A DNA stretch of 64,000 nt from Loxodes magnus (GCA_946699065.1 CAMPDV010000080.1:682001-746000), one strand, 5' to 3'; positions 1-13,250 are shown, counted from the stretch's first letter. Made by a program: numbers and translations. Notes: generated by a model from the sequence alone, not told the origin.

Positions 1-2377
1 GGACATAAATGGGCAAGTTAATAATTTTATTAATTTCAATTTCTGTTTAGATTTTCAATTTGCATTCCTCTTAATTATAGATATTGCTTAAGAATATTAT
101 AGTTCAGATTCCTACTATAGGTACATAATTCTTTTAAATTCAAGTTTAGATAATAATCTAATAAAAACGACCCTGTTATATTGCTTGATTAATCTATGTT
201 AATGCTTTCTAAACTTTTTTAATTTTCCAGAAAGGCTAAGTTTTAGTCTTCCAATTTTATCCAGTGAAAATTTAATATTTTTAAATATTTGCATAGAGAA
301 ACGTCTTGCAATTTTATATTCTTTATAGGTAAATTCAATAAATTTAGTTCTTCTAAAATATTTGAATTTCTATTTTTACTATTTTGTTCTCAGTACAAAT
401 ATATCATTTAACTTCTTTTGTAAATGCTAGCATACTTTATTAGCTAAATCTGATGCATCTATTAATAAATGTTTAATAGAAAAATGAGTTAATTATCTTA
501 AAGCTCAGTTTAATTTGTTTCTTATATATTTTGCCTCTTTTCTGTTATATTTTTCTATGTATAAAGCTTCGTAATGGAAATTAGACTAATAGAAATATTT
601 GTTTACTTTCTGTAATTAAGTCTTTAATATTTCTATTTTTCATATTCTATTTTACTTTTCATTTCGCAATTTAAACCTTACTCAAATTTACTCTACGATG
701 GATTAGATCATACAATTTTTGTGAGTGATAATTAAATGTTCTTAGCATATAATTTATAATGTTATTAGTTTAATTAAACAGATCTTTTATTATTATGCTT
801 ATAAAGGCTTAGCTAGAACAGATTGTTACTTGTTTATATTTTTTATAATATTTACTTTTATATTATGCTATGTTTCATTTTTTAAATCAAAATACCTCTT
901 TAGAGTTTTCCTTATCAATTACACTTGTTGGCGACATTTATCGGTAACTGATTTTATTTGATGTCTTCAGAGTAATAATTAAAATTTTGTATATAATAAG
1001 AAAGAAATAATTTTAGAGTGTACTTAAGATTTGAAATGATAATAGAAATAAATAACTCTGATTATAGACATAAATAAGAAGTTAATAATAAAATATGTAA
1101 ATAAAGTAGTTTAAGAGTACACTACATCTTAATAGTATTAAACTAGAGAAATCTTACTAATAATATTAGTAGATTAAATAAAATAGAAGATATAGATAGA
1201 GGATATTAATAAATAGATGCTATAAAATAAGTTGTTAATATATTAATTAGAATATAAAACAAGGTTATAAAGTATAGACTGAATAGTGTGATATAATATT
1301 AGTAATGAAAAGGAATAATAATGAAGTAATAATTTATAATAAGAATAATAATGTTAAATAAGCTAAATTCTTACATCTGCTTTAATCATATTATTACATT
1401 TTATAGGTTATAAATTAAGTAATTATCTATTAAAAATTTAAAAAATAGGAGCAACTATGTCGCAGTAACACTTTATTACATTTACAAGAATGGCTGAATC
1501 AAACTAACTAACAACATGTTTATTTACTATTATTTAAGATAAGTATTTCATAATTCATAAAGCACATATTTTATAGAGAGGAGATCAGATCATTACATAT
1601 TATCTTCCTATTCAAAAATTACTGAAGCTATTTTAAAGATTAATAGAAAGAATAAAAATAAAAGATTCTAGACATATTTTAAAAATCAAAGAACTATTAT
1701 CAAGAAATCTAATACATCAGGAAAAAAAAACTAAAGCTATTATCAAAATATTACCTAAATTATTAATTCACACATCTCCTTAATAGGAATCAATTTTTGG
1801 TTAATAAAGTGAAAAAAATGAGAAAGTTAGTAAAGATCTTAAAATCTAATGCTATAATGATTAGTAACTTTAAAATAACTAAAGTAACTAAGTCAAAAAT
1901 TTATAAATAATAAAACTTTAATTTAATATAAATATTTAAAGTCGTCAAATGTTATATCCATCTCCGCTTATATCAAAAATTACACTCTATAATAAAAAAA
2001 TTTACTTATCATTAAATTCTTTACATCCTAAAATAGAAAAAAGTTACCTAGTATAAATAATCTAAAATTAACAATTACTTAAACATTCTTTAATACATTA
2101 TATTAGAAATTACTTTCTTTTCAAATCAATCATTACCCCCTATAAAAAAAAAATATTACATTCTATATAATTTTCTTACTAACTTAGGTAAAACAATACA
2201 AGCTCATATAAGCAAATACTAGCTTCAATAAAAGCAAAACCATCTTATAATTACTTTTTACAATCAAAAATTAAAAAAATACCTAAAGTAGATTCTTACC
2301 TCCTGAGGTAATTTAATACCCACTTATAATAATAAAAAAATACTAGCTATAATAGTTTATAAATACAAACTGTGAAT
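1..2377. other. AT-rich stretch, no gene recognised
   Basis: Very AT-rich sequence with short runs of A and T and loose AAT/TTA repeats (for example around 1280-1350). I read several frames using TAA/TAG as glutamine and recognised no domain, RNA gene or element end. The last ~200 bases lead into the satellite that starts near 2378. Confidence 0.5.
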
Positions 2378-5300
2378 AAAAATATCTTACTTTCTATAAA
2401 TATTTAAAATATCTTAATCACTATAAATATTTAAAATCTCTCACAGACTTAAATATTTAAAATATTTTACGCACTATAAATATTTAAAATATCTTACCTC
2501 CTTTAAATAGTTAAAATATCTTTCTTTCTATAAATAAGAAAAATATTTTACTCCCTATAAATATTAAAAATATCTTACATTCTATAAATATTTAAAATAT
2601 CTTACATTCTATAAATATTTAAAATGCTTTCTTTCTATAAATATTTAAAATATCTTACCATCTATAAATATTTAAAATATCTTACCTCCTTTAAATATTT
2701 AAAATATCTTTCTTTCTATAAATATTTAAAATATCTTACCATCTATAAATATTTAAAATTTATTACCATCTATAAATATTTAAAATATGCTACATTCTAT
2801 GAATATTTAAAATATCTTACATTCTATAGATATTTAAAACATCTTTCTTTCTATAAATATTTAAAATATCTTACATTCTATAAATATTTAAAATATCTTA
2901 CATTCTAGAAATATTTAAAATATAAAACTCCCTATAAATATTCAAAATATCATACATTCTATAAATATTTAAAATATCTTTCTTTCTATAAATATTTAAA
3001 ATATCTTACTTACTATAAATATTTTAAATATCTTACACTCTATGAATATTTAAAATATTTTACCCCCTATAAATATTTAAAATATTTTACGTTCTATAAA
3101 TATTTAAAATATCTTACAGACTATATACATTTAAAATATCTTACCATCTAGAAATATTTAAAATATCTTACAGACTATATACATTTAAAATATCTTACCC
3201 ACTATATACATTTAAAATATTTTACCCCCTATAAATATTTAAAATATTTTACGTTCTATAAATATTTAAAATATCTTACAGACTATATACATTTAAAATA
3301 TCTTACCATCTAGAAATATTTAAAATATCTTACAGACTATATACATTTAAAATATCTTACCCACTATATACATTTAAAATATTTTACCCCCTATAAATAT
3401 TTAAAATATTTTACGTTCTATAAATATTTAAAATATCTTTCTTTCTAGAAATATTTAAAATATCTTACCGGCTATATACATTTAAAATATCATACAGGCT
3501 ATATACATTTAAAATATCTTACCATCTATAAATATTAAAATATCTTACCATCTATAAATATTTAAAATATCTTACCATCTATAAATATTTAAAATTTATT
3601 ACCATCTATAAATATTTAAAATATGCTACATTCTATGAATATTTAAAATATCTTACATTCTATAAAAATTTAAAATATCTTACCTCCTTTAAATATTTAA
3701 AATATCTTTCTTTCTATAAATATTTAAAATATCTTACCTCCTTTAAATATTTAAAATATCTTTCTTTCTATAAATATTTAAAATATCTTACCATCTATAA
3801 ATATTTAAAATCTCTTACCTCCTTTAAATATTTAAAATATCTTACAGACTTAAATATTTAAAATATCTTACATTCTATAAAAATTTAAAATATCTTACCT
3901 CCTTTAAATATTTAAAATATCTTTCTTTCTATAAATATTTAAAATATCTTACCATCTATAAATATTTAAAATATCTTACATTCTATAAATATTTAAAATA
4001 TCTTACTCCCTATAAATATTTAAAATATCTTACCATCTAGAAATATTTAAAATATCTTACCCCCTAGAAATATTTAAAATATCTTTCTTTCTATAAATTC
4101 TTAAAATATCTTACATTCTATAAATATTTAAAATATCTTACATACTATAAATATTTTAAATCTCTTACATTCTAGAAATATTTAAAATATCTTATTATCT
4201 ATAAATATTTAAAAAATCTTACATTCTATAAAAATTTAAAATATCTTACTCCCTATAAATAATTAAAATATCTTTCTTTCTATATATATTTAAAATATCT
4301 TACATTCTATAATATTTAAAATGAATTACCTCCTTTAAATATTTTAAAAATCTTACATTCTATAAAAATTTAAATTATCTTACATTCTATAAATATTTAA
4401 AATATCTTACATTCTAGAAATATTTAAAATATCTTACCTCCTTTAAATATTTAAAATATCTTTCTTTCTATAAATATTTAAAATATCTTACCTCCTTTAA
4501 ATATTTAAAATATCTTTCTTTCTATAAATAATTAAAATATCTTACCGGCTATATACATTTAAAATATCTTACATTCTATAAATATTTAAAATCTCTTACC
4601 CCCTAGAAATATTTAAAATATCTTACATACTATAAATATTTAAAATATCTTGCATTCTATGAATATTTAAAATATCTTACCATCTAGAAATATTTAAAAT
4701 ATCTTTCTTTCTATGAATATTTAAAATATCTTACCTCCTATAAATATTTAAAATATCTTACATACTATAAATATTTTAAATATCTTACCATCTATAAATA
4801 TTTAAAATATCTTACATTCTATGAATATTTAAAATATCTTACATTCTATAGATATTTAAAATATCTTACCATCTATAAATATTTAAAATCTCTTACATTC
4901 TATAAATATTTAAAATATCTTACATTCTTTAAATATTTAAAATATCTTACATTCTTTAAATATTTAAAATATCTTACTCCCTATAAATATTTAAAATATC
5001 TTACCCCCTATAAATATTTAAAATATCTTACCATCTAGAAATATTTAAAATATTGTACGTTCTATAAATATTTAAAATATCTTACATTCTATATACATTT
5101 AAAATATTTTACTCCCTATAAATATTTAAAATATCTTACATTCTATAAATATTTAAAATTTATTACCATCTATAAATATTTAAAATATGCTACATTCTAT
5201 GAATATTTAAAATATCTTTCTTTCTATAAATATTTAAATTATCTTACATTCTATAAATATTTAAAATATCTTACCATCTATAAATATTTAAAATTTATTA

Positions 5301-5790
5301 CCTCCTTTAAATATTTAAAATATCTTTCTTTCTATAAATATTTAAAATATCTTACTCCCTATAAATATTAAGAATATCTTACATTCTATAAATATTTAAA
5401 ATATCTTTCTTTCTATAAATAATTAAAATATCTTACCCACTAGAAATATTTAAAATTTATTACCATCTATAAATATTTAAAATATGCTACATTCTATGAA
5501 TATTTAAAATATCTTTCTTTCTATAAATATTTAAATTATCTTACATTCTATAAATATTTAAAATATCTTACATTCTAGAAATATTTAAAATATCTTACCT
5601 CCTTTAAATATTTAAAATATCTTTCTTTCTATAAATATTTAAAATATCTTACCTCCTTTAAATATTTAAAATATCTTTCTTTCTATAAATATTTAAAATA
5701 TTTTACCCCCTATAAATATTTAAAATATCTTACATTCTGTAAATATTTAAAATATCTTACCATCTATAAGTATTTAAAATGATTTACATT
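2378..5790. repeat. 27-bp tandem satellite, about 126 units
   Basis: The unit is 27 bp; its most constant part is AAATATTTAAAATATCTTAC, followed by a variable 7-base junction such as ATTCTAT, CATCTAT, CTCCTTT or TTTCTAT. Units are head to tail with almost no length change. Variant units recur in fixed order: a block of six units (162 bp) containing CCCCCT, CGTTCT and AGACTATATAC variants occurs at about 3058-3219 and again at 3220-3381. A TTTATTACCATC / ATGCTACATTCTATG pair recurs near 2755, 3590, 5155 and 5453. Because 27 is a multiple of three, the array reads as a 9-residue peptide repeat (YLKYLTFYK type) in one frame. I regard that as a by-product, since it lacks gene context. Confidence 0.95.
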
Positions 5791-6232
5791 CTTTTTTTAA
5801 TAGAAATACCATCTTATTTTAATTTTTACCTCCTTAATTTGTTTTTTTTTACTTACTATATATTAAATAATTTACTTTCTTGGTTTGTTAAATTACCTTC
5901 TTAACTTAATATTTTTACAATCTTCTTTATTTTTTACATTCTATATTTATTTTTTACTCCCTTTCTTATATTTTTACAATCTTATTTATTTTATTACATT
6001 CTTAAATTTTATTTATTACTTTCTAGTTTTTTAAAGTATTACTAGCTTTTGATAAATATATTACACACTTTTTTAAAATTTACATCCTGTACATTATTTC
6101 AAACTTTCTTCGAAGTCATTTTAGCCTTCTTTAACTTTTCTTACTTTCTCCTATTTTTTATTTTTAGTACTTTCTAATTTTATTATTTACATTCTATTAT
6201 TATATTATTCACCATATTATTTTCTCATTATC
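5791..6232. repeat. Degenerate continuation of the satellite
   Basis: The regular array ends, but its junction motif TTAC followed by TTCT, TCCT, TCCC or TTTC keeps recurring every 25-60 bases, with T-rich filler replacing the ATATTTAAAAT core. It looks like an older, decayed edge of the array. The same TTACTTCCT motif continues into the last codons of the gene at 6233-6838. Confidence 0.6.
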
Positions 6233-6838
6233 TCAAAAACTAATTTTTATTAATTACTTCCTATTTTTAATATTTACTTCCTAAATTTTATCTTATTATC
6301 TCACATCCTTAAATTTATATTAATTACAAGCCTTCAACTTTAAGTCTAGCTAAACTTCATCTTTATTCTCCATTTTGTTTATTCTATGCTAACTATCTAA
6401 TTCCTCTTATCCTCTATAAAGTTCATAAAAATCAGTGTCAATTCCTTCTAATCTTTCTACTTTTTATTTCAGTTATTCAATTGTTTCTCCTTCCTCTACA
6501 TTTAAGTTTATTTATTCTTTATTTTCACTTAAAATCTTGACTTTTATTAGTTTTGGTTTTTGCTAATAAGATAGCTCAATTTTAGTTTCTTCAAGACGAA
6601 GTTATTTATATTCTTGGTTACTTTCACTAGATTAGCTATTTTAGCTCATTAAATTTTTAGGATCATTGAATGAAACTTTTCTACAGTTTCTTTTTGGGCA
6701 CTGATTAGAACCCTCTTTTAAGTATTCTTCAAGAATACAAATTTGGCATACTTTATGTCCACAAGGAAGAGTTACGGGAATTCGTATTTAAGAGTCGAAA
6801 TGGATTAAGCATGAGCTGCACCTGTTAGATTCAGCCAT
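6233..6838 (-). CDS. RING-finger plus ubiquitin-like domain protein (201 aa)
   Basis: Read with TAA/TAG as glutamine, this is an uninterrupted frame from ATG (6838-6836) to TGA (6235-6233). Residues 7-52 form a C3HC4-type RING: C7-x2-C10, C26-x-H28, C31-x2-C34, C47-x4-C52, with the core LPCGHKVCQIC. Residues ~91-160 match a ubiquitin fold: a first beta strand, then an EEGETIEQLKQKV helix region, EGIDTDFYELYRG and a closing DEVQLDLKL strand. The C-terminus is lysine-rich and lacks a diglycine, so the domain is probably not a cleaved modifier. RING proteins usually act as E3 ubiquitin ligases; an integral Ubl often mediates proteasome or substrate contacts (family knowledge, not shown here). 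It has 16 TAA/TAG and 4 CAA/CAG glutamines. No intron is needed. Neighbours are satellite DNA and empty AT-rich sequence, which is unusual for an intact gene. Confidence 0.9.
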
Positions 6839-9800
6839 ATTTATTATAATGGAAGTGAATTAAAGTAAATAGTTTAAATCTATTTATGTTTAATTCTAAA
6901 CAAAACCTTAAGAAAATAAATAAGTTAGACATAATTAGATAGTTATTAACTAGTCTAAAGCTATTATTCAGAAGCTTTTCTAAATTAAGAATTCATATAT
7001 TAACTTAGGTAAACATTTAGCTATTATTCGATTCATTTGAATCCATGTATTTTCAACACTATCTATCTATCTATACTTATTTAGTCTATCATTTAGAACT
7101 TTAATGCAATCAATATTGCTACTATCATAGCTTTTGTATAATATTAATAGTTATCTATTTATAGAACTTTTACTTATAGTAGGAAGGATATAATTTTAGC
7201 ATAATTAGTAGCTTTCTAAAGGATTATTCTGCTTCCTTAGTTATTTTATTAAGGCCTTTCTACTAAGCTAGCCTTTTTATTTTATTTTACTATTTAGAAG
7301 AATTATATATAATGTCGAAACCTATACTTCATAGATGAGAGACCTTATGAAAAGATAAGATAATTTAAAGTTAATAGATTGAAGAGAGAATTTGATTTAT
7401 TTAGAAGCTGATACAAAAAGTTAGCTCATGATTACAGCTAGAAGAAAGACTTTTATGAATAATAGATGCCACATCTTATATCTTAAGATAAAATCATACT
7501 TAGAATGTATGATGCTTTCTAATAATAATGACTGCATAAACTAACAACCCATATCAACGTGTGTTATCTAACTAGATAGTCACATTAATGAGAGGAATAA
7601 TTAATAAAAAGTAGATAATTTAAACAGAAGTAAGTGTAGAATCTATTTTATGTTTTTTAATTATTTATTTATTTAAAATAAAAGGGTTATATGAGTGACT
7701 GGTATGTAAATATTTAATCTCTATGAAGCATAAATAAATAAATATTTTACAGACCATTCTAAAGAAGATTTATAAGGAAATGATTTTCTAATGAAAATAA
7801 TCATATAGTTGTTGGATTTTATTATATGAATACTTAATTTTTTATTTGTTTGTGCTTAAGATAATTAAATCAAGCATTACAATCTTAAATAAATTCATCA
7901 GCTTTCATTAAGTTTTAGATCTTCAGTCTATAAAAGATATATCGACTCTTATTCTACCTATTTTTAATATCTCTTAAAATTATACTGGGAATTTCTTTGG
8001 AATTAAGAGATTAAAGATATCTCTTATACTTAATCACATTAAATTATAATGTAGAGTTCTTCAATTAATTAATATATTTTACACAATAGCAAACTATTTA
8101 ATTAAAATTATCAAATCATAAGGATTTCCATATCTCTACTTTAGCAAAATTTTTTTATTTTATTCCCCTTTGAGATAGTTATTTAATCTTATTTGCTTGT
8201 ATCTTAAATATTAGAGATATTAAATCAGTTAAAATCTAGAAAATTATATGAATTGGTTTTAAACCTTAATTGCATAATTAATAAAACAATTATTTTATTT
8301 ATGATGTCCCTTCTTACATTCTTTTACCTTATTTATCTTTTAACTAAGCTTTAGAAATATTTAATTAGTTATGTTGAAAAATTATAATAGCAAATGCTTT
8401 ATCTAAATTGATAAACTTTTTATTTGGTTTTTACTTTGAAGCTTCTTCTAATAATTTTTACCATTCCTTAATGAATTGGGTCTTTCTTTAAGAATATTAA
8501 TGAACATAGTTTCTTATTTCCCTAGACAAATTTTAAGATAATAATATGAGAGTTCTAATTCTCTTTCTTTATTATTTTATAACTAATAAGGGATTTCTTA
8601 ATAGTAGCCTATTTATCATAAATTGCCTATGAAGTTAATTTAATGAGTATTACTTGTAATGGGTATATTATATCCTAATATTTTTATCCCACCCCCTAAT
8701 ATTTCTCTAATCAACTCATACTTATTCATATCTCTTACAATCCTATAGTTCTAATTATTTCTACTTATCACCTTTAAAATTACTTATATATTCTAGCTAA
8801 CAATTTAACTTTATTCCTTTTTAATATCATTGAACTTTATTTACTCAGTATTTCCTTACTTTTAACCTATAATTAACTAGCTTAATTATTTACAAATAAA
8901 TAGCATTAAAGCATTTTTAGACTTGCTTAAGTTAGACTAAAAATAGAGAAGTGTATTAAAGGGTTAAGCTTTAACTTACTCTTAAGCTAACAAGTTAAAC
9001 AGACAATTTACCTCTATTAATACTAAACTGTAACCTAAATAAATAATCCTTTATTTTCCAATTTAATAAATAAGAAGCTATATTATTCCTGCATTTTATA
9101 CTCTAAAACAAAAAAAGAAAGTTAGTCAGTACCTATAAATAAAAGGATTATAGTTAACTATGAAGGGATAAGTGAATTAATAGCTTTAGTTATTAAATAA
9201 GTTTGAGATTATATAACTATAACTAAAAGTATAAATGGATGTACTTTCTTTAGTTATATCTCTATTTTATATTATAAGCATATTTCAAACTCTTTAATCA
9301 GATAGTTATTAAAAAGTTATTTAGATTATTATTTTCATTTTAACACTAAAGAGAGACTTTAAATTCAATCTACTTAGTATTAATTTAAAATTAGAGTAGG
9401 TATTTCTAACTTAAATAGAGCCAGTATAGCAAGGATAATTTGTATTGATAAAATGAGGAACATAAGAGATTCTAATTATTGTCCATTAATTCACTTTTCA
9501 AAGAGAAGAAATAGAATAATTACTAAACTGTTTATTTTATTATATTTATAGCAAGAAGCTAAGACAAAAGTTTATCTAGCTTAATAAATTTATTTTAGTA
9601 ATTTTTACAACTAAAATAGATCTAAATATGGTATAATTAAGTATATTCTTTTTCGCTTAAATTGTCAATGCAGGGCTTAGTTAATTAATTATCTCCTATT
9701 TATTAGGGATTTTCATTATATTAAGAGTATTGTTATTTAACTAAATTATGTTGAATTTTTTTTGTCCTATCTATTGTTATTAGTTGTAGAAATGAAATTT

Positions 9801-10281
9801 TAAATTTGAATAGAAAGCTTGTATATTTAAATCCTAGCTTGTACTCTTTTTTATTACAAATGGTATTTGCTTTAGTTATTTTAAATTGGATAAATAGGTT
9901 TTTTGGATTTTTTTCTTCAGTAACCTTAGTGAGTTTAAAGCTATATTGGAAATAAGCTTTTATCACATAGATATTTTAATGCATAGTAAAGATAACTTTA
10001 CATGCTCTAACTGATCTCATATTTTAAATGATATCAAACTACAAAAACTTTACAAAAATATATCTCAGAGGCAAGATTAAAAGGCTTTAATAATAGTGAC
10101 CTTTCTCTTAATGATCTACCTGAAAGCTTTAGAAAAGCAAAATATTACTAACTAATAGAATCTCTAACTCATCAAAAAGACATCGATTCAAATAGTTTTA
10201 GATTTAAAGATTCAAATTAAGATACTTAGATAGCATTATGAAGGTCTATTTGTAATTTTCTTATTTTAAGATTCTGGTAAA
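6839..10281. other. AT-rich stretch with only unassigned open frames
   Basis: No recognised gene. A plus-strand frame from ATG 7335 runs to TGA 7694 (119 codons under the ciliate code) with one internal TGA at 7380; the peptide matches no family I know. A minus-strand frame is free of TGA from about 10509 to 9302, but it overlaps the start of the plus-strand REJ-type gene and has no motif, so I treat it as chance. Short CTAT repeats occur near 7062. Confidence 0.4.
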
Positions 10282-13250
10282 ATGAAGATTTTAAATCTTC
10301 TTATGCTTGCTAATTTAGTTAAGTCGATGAAGGTTTATATCTCTAGTGATGAGTATATAGAGATGACTTAAGTAAGATAACTGCGCATTGTATAAAATAG
10401 TGATTGATAGTCCGAGTGAAGAATTAAGATTTGAATGAAATTGTTAAGTTATAGACTAAAAATAGATTTCATATAATGAGGCAATCAAAAAAGAAGTAGA
10501 ATAAAAGTGTCATTTCTTTACATCTTCCATTACGTTATAAGGATAGTAATTTCAAGTATGAGCATTCTTAGAACTTGATGTATGTGTCTATTTCAACAAC
10601 CGAAAATAAACCTCTGATTAAGTGTACTTAAATATAACCAAAAAATAATAAGGTATCTCCAGTGGCTATAATGATACGAATAATGAATATAGAAAAAATA
10701 AATCCAGCTAATTTTTTTATAATGTATGGAGTTGCTTCTAATTCAAGTGTAGATATAAAGACAGCTTCTTGATACCATAGTTCTGGTAGATTTTAACCTG
10801 CTATCTTCTTTGCACTAAATTGTTTATATAAATTAAGGCATAAGAACTAGAGTAAGGAAATTATCATATATTAACTTTTGAAGTATAAAGAGTGATCAAG
10901 TGTACTAGCCAAAAATAATCTATACAGAGCTTCTCAAGCTGAAAATTTTATAGTAAACTCTCAAAAAGGAAAAGCATGAGATGCCTTATTTACTCTAAAG
11001 CGTGGTGATGCTACTGATTTAGATGAAGATTATCCCTTAAGATACAAGTTCTTTTGTATGGAATCATTCTTTCAAGAATTTCCTTTAAATTTGATGAAGA
11101 ATATTAGCACTAAAAGCTTTTAGTTATTTAAGTACTCTTAATTTTTCTCCTCTAGATATGAAACAGTTTTTATGATCCTATCCTAAAAATAGTGAAGCAA
11201 AAATAGATGGCAATAGCAGATTCAAGTTACTAAGAAGTAAGACTAAACGTAGCATCTGAAAACCTACAGAGTTATATAGACAGTATCTACCAATGTCTTA
11301 ATTAGCAAATAAAGTACCAAATATCCTAAAATTAGACGTCTTTGCTTACGTAGATAATTAAACAGTTCTAATATATAAAGCTTAACATTGAGCAAGAAGT
11401 ATAAGCTAGTCTAATAACTAGGTGAAGTACCTTTAACTATATAAATAATCATACTTTTACATAAAAATTTCTAAAATCTAAATTTGATAAATCTTGTAAA
11501 TAATTCTTCTATTCTATGAAAGGAGAACTAAAGAAATAGAGTTAAGAGACTAGAGTCTTTTCTCTTTTAAAATCTGAATCGTTGAAACTCTAAAGGAGAA
11601 ATAATGATAGTAAAGAGAATTTCTCTGCCTAATTCCTAAGCTGCTCAATGATATTAAAGGATGTTTTTTTGTAATCTTTCTATTTGAAGAAATAATTCAT
11701 GTGAATGGATGATTTGAGTTATATCCGTTATTTAAATCTTTCTGTTTATTAAATATCTGAAGAGATAGATTCTATATAAGAAGGGTAAACCGAAGAAATT
11801 GAAAATCTAAGTCGAATATGTTCTAAGCTATAACCAAACTTAAACACCTTCAAATGTAGTGTGCCAAATGTGAGATATCAACGAAAAAAGTGAGAAAATG
11901 GAATATCATGCTCAATAGAAAAAATCCAACTAGCTAATTATTATAGGTGTAAATTGTAGTTAGTCAGAATTATTATATTCGCTTCAGTTGTATATGAGGT
12001 AAAAGAATAAGAAAAGAGGAAAAAATGAAGAAAAGCAAGATTAAGAGAATCAAATTTAGGAAGAGAAATGAAGAAATGAAGAAATGTAAAATTATGAAGA
12101 ATCAAACTTAGGACTGAATTTAAATGAAAAAAGAGAGGATAATGGAAATTAGTCAAGTTATAAGCATCCAGTTCCTGCTTAATCATTAGTAATCTTATGT
12201 TTAATATTTTTAAATTTATATATTTATAATTCTACATTTAATGTCAAAGAAAAAAGAAAATTTAGATAGAGCTTTATATTTTAATGCTTTAAAGTGACCA
12301 AAACTATCCCAATGAACAATTAATGTTTTCATGATAGTTCCTTGATTAAAGATTCAATCCCAAACTATAAAAAAATTTCATTTTGTATATAGATTTTACT
12401 ATTGCTTCGTGATGCTTTCTGGTAAACCTTATAATTGGTACTTAATAGAAAAATTATGGCTAAGATTTTGGATTTACATTTTAGTGGGCTTAGGAATGCC
12501 TGTAAGGAAGTAGTTTGCCTAAAGATTCTAATATAGTATAGTTTAAGAAAATCTAGTAGGCTATTATTTAACTTCTTTATTTTATTCTTAAATTCCATTT
12601 CATGCATTTTCACGTTTTTTAACACTGAAGAAACTATTTTTGACTATCTTGTCTCTTTATCAGCTACTTTTTCTATTATCTCTATTTGATCCTTTATAGT
12701 CTTTTTATTGCGATATAATGCTCAAAAAGATGCTTAGACTGCAAATGAATAAAACTATATCCTAAATATCATAAGCAGTTCATCCTCCTTAAGATGGTAA
12801 TTAGATGAAGGAAGGTTAAAATGAGAAAAGGAAGTGACTTAACTATCATAAAAGTAACTTCTAGATCTATGTTATGGCTGAAGATAGCCTGACTTACTTT
12901 ATTAAAGCAACTTTATAGCATAAATAAATAATACATAACGTGATGCTAATGAATCTTAAATACATCAGTAAACTAAAGACCAATATATGAGTAATGACTA
13001 TATCAATGATGATGGGTAGATAAAGAGTAAAGCAGATGGAGAGACAAAAAAATTATTTCTTAAAAATTTTTTAAAAAATTCGAAGATTAAAAAGGAAATT
13101 TCAAATCAGTCTGAAGACACATTAACCAATATGCAAAACTAAGAAGAAATTATCATTCCTTCTTACTCTAGTTATTTTCCTTTAAATCTATATTCTAAAA
13201 AGGAAATTCAGAGACTCATTCAATCATTTTTATCATTTTACTTAAAAAAT
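10282..13250 (+). pseudogene. Decayed REJ-type surface membrane protein gene, copy 1
   Basis: An ATG at 10282 opens a signal-peptide-like start (MKILNLLMLANLVKS). After frame changes, the frame of ATG 10476 runs to 11195 and contains a segment typical of ciliate REJ/PKD-type extracellular proteins: FIVNSQKGKA-stop-DALFTLKRG, then TDLDEDYPLRYKFF. The TGA at 10977 sits where relatives usually have leucine, consistent with a TTA-to-TGA mutation; further TGAs lie at 10770 and 10893. A shifted frame from 11198 continues with an ENLQSYIDSIYQ-like segment. 12346-12837 is a 163-codon frame with several hydrophobic segments, including YNWYLIEKLWLRFWIYILVG, followed by a charged tail. A last open frame runs to about 13250. 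The order signal peptide, REJ-like ectodomain, membrane segments and cytoplasmic tail fits one broken gene. Its role would be at the cell surface; the ligand is unknown. The 51276-52080 region is a second copy. Confidence 0.65.

Noticed and set aside
2624..2908. 94-codon peptide repeat frame (YLKYLTFYK units)
   Set aside because: Produced by the 27-bp satellite period being a multiple of three; no start context, no conservation beyond the DNA repeat.
9302..10509. Minus-strand frame of ~400 codons without TGA
   Set aside because: Overlaps the signal-peptide start of the plus-strand REJ-type gene, has no motif, and such runs are expected a few times by chance in 64 kb of this composition.
10977..10979. 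TGA as a general sense codon (for example tryptophan) in this genome
   Set aside because: The RING/Ubl gene ends in TGA and has none inside. In the REJ relic the TGA replaces a leucine position, and TGG is used for tryptophan where alignable, so most internal TGAs look like nonsense mutations.
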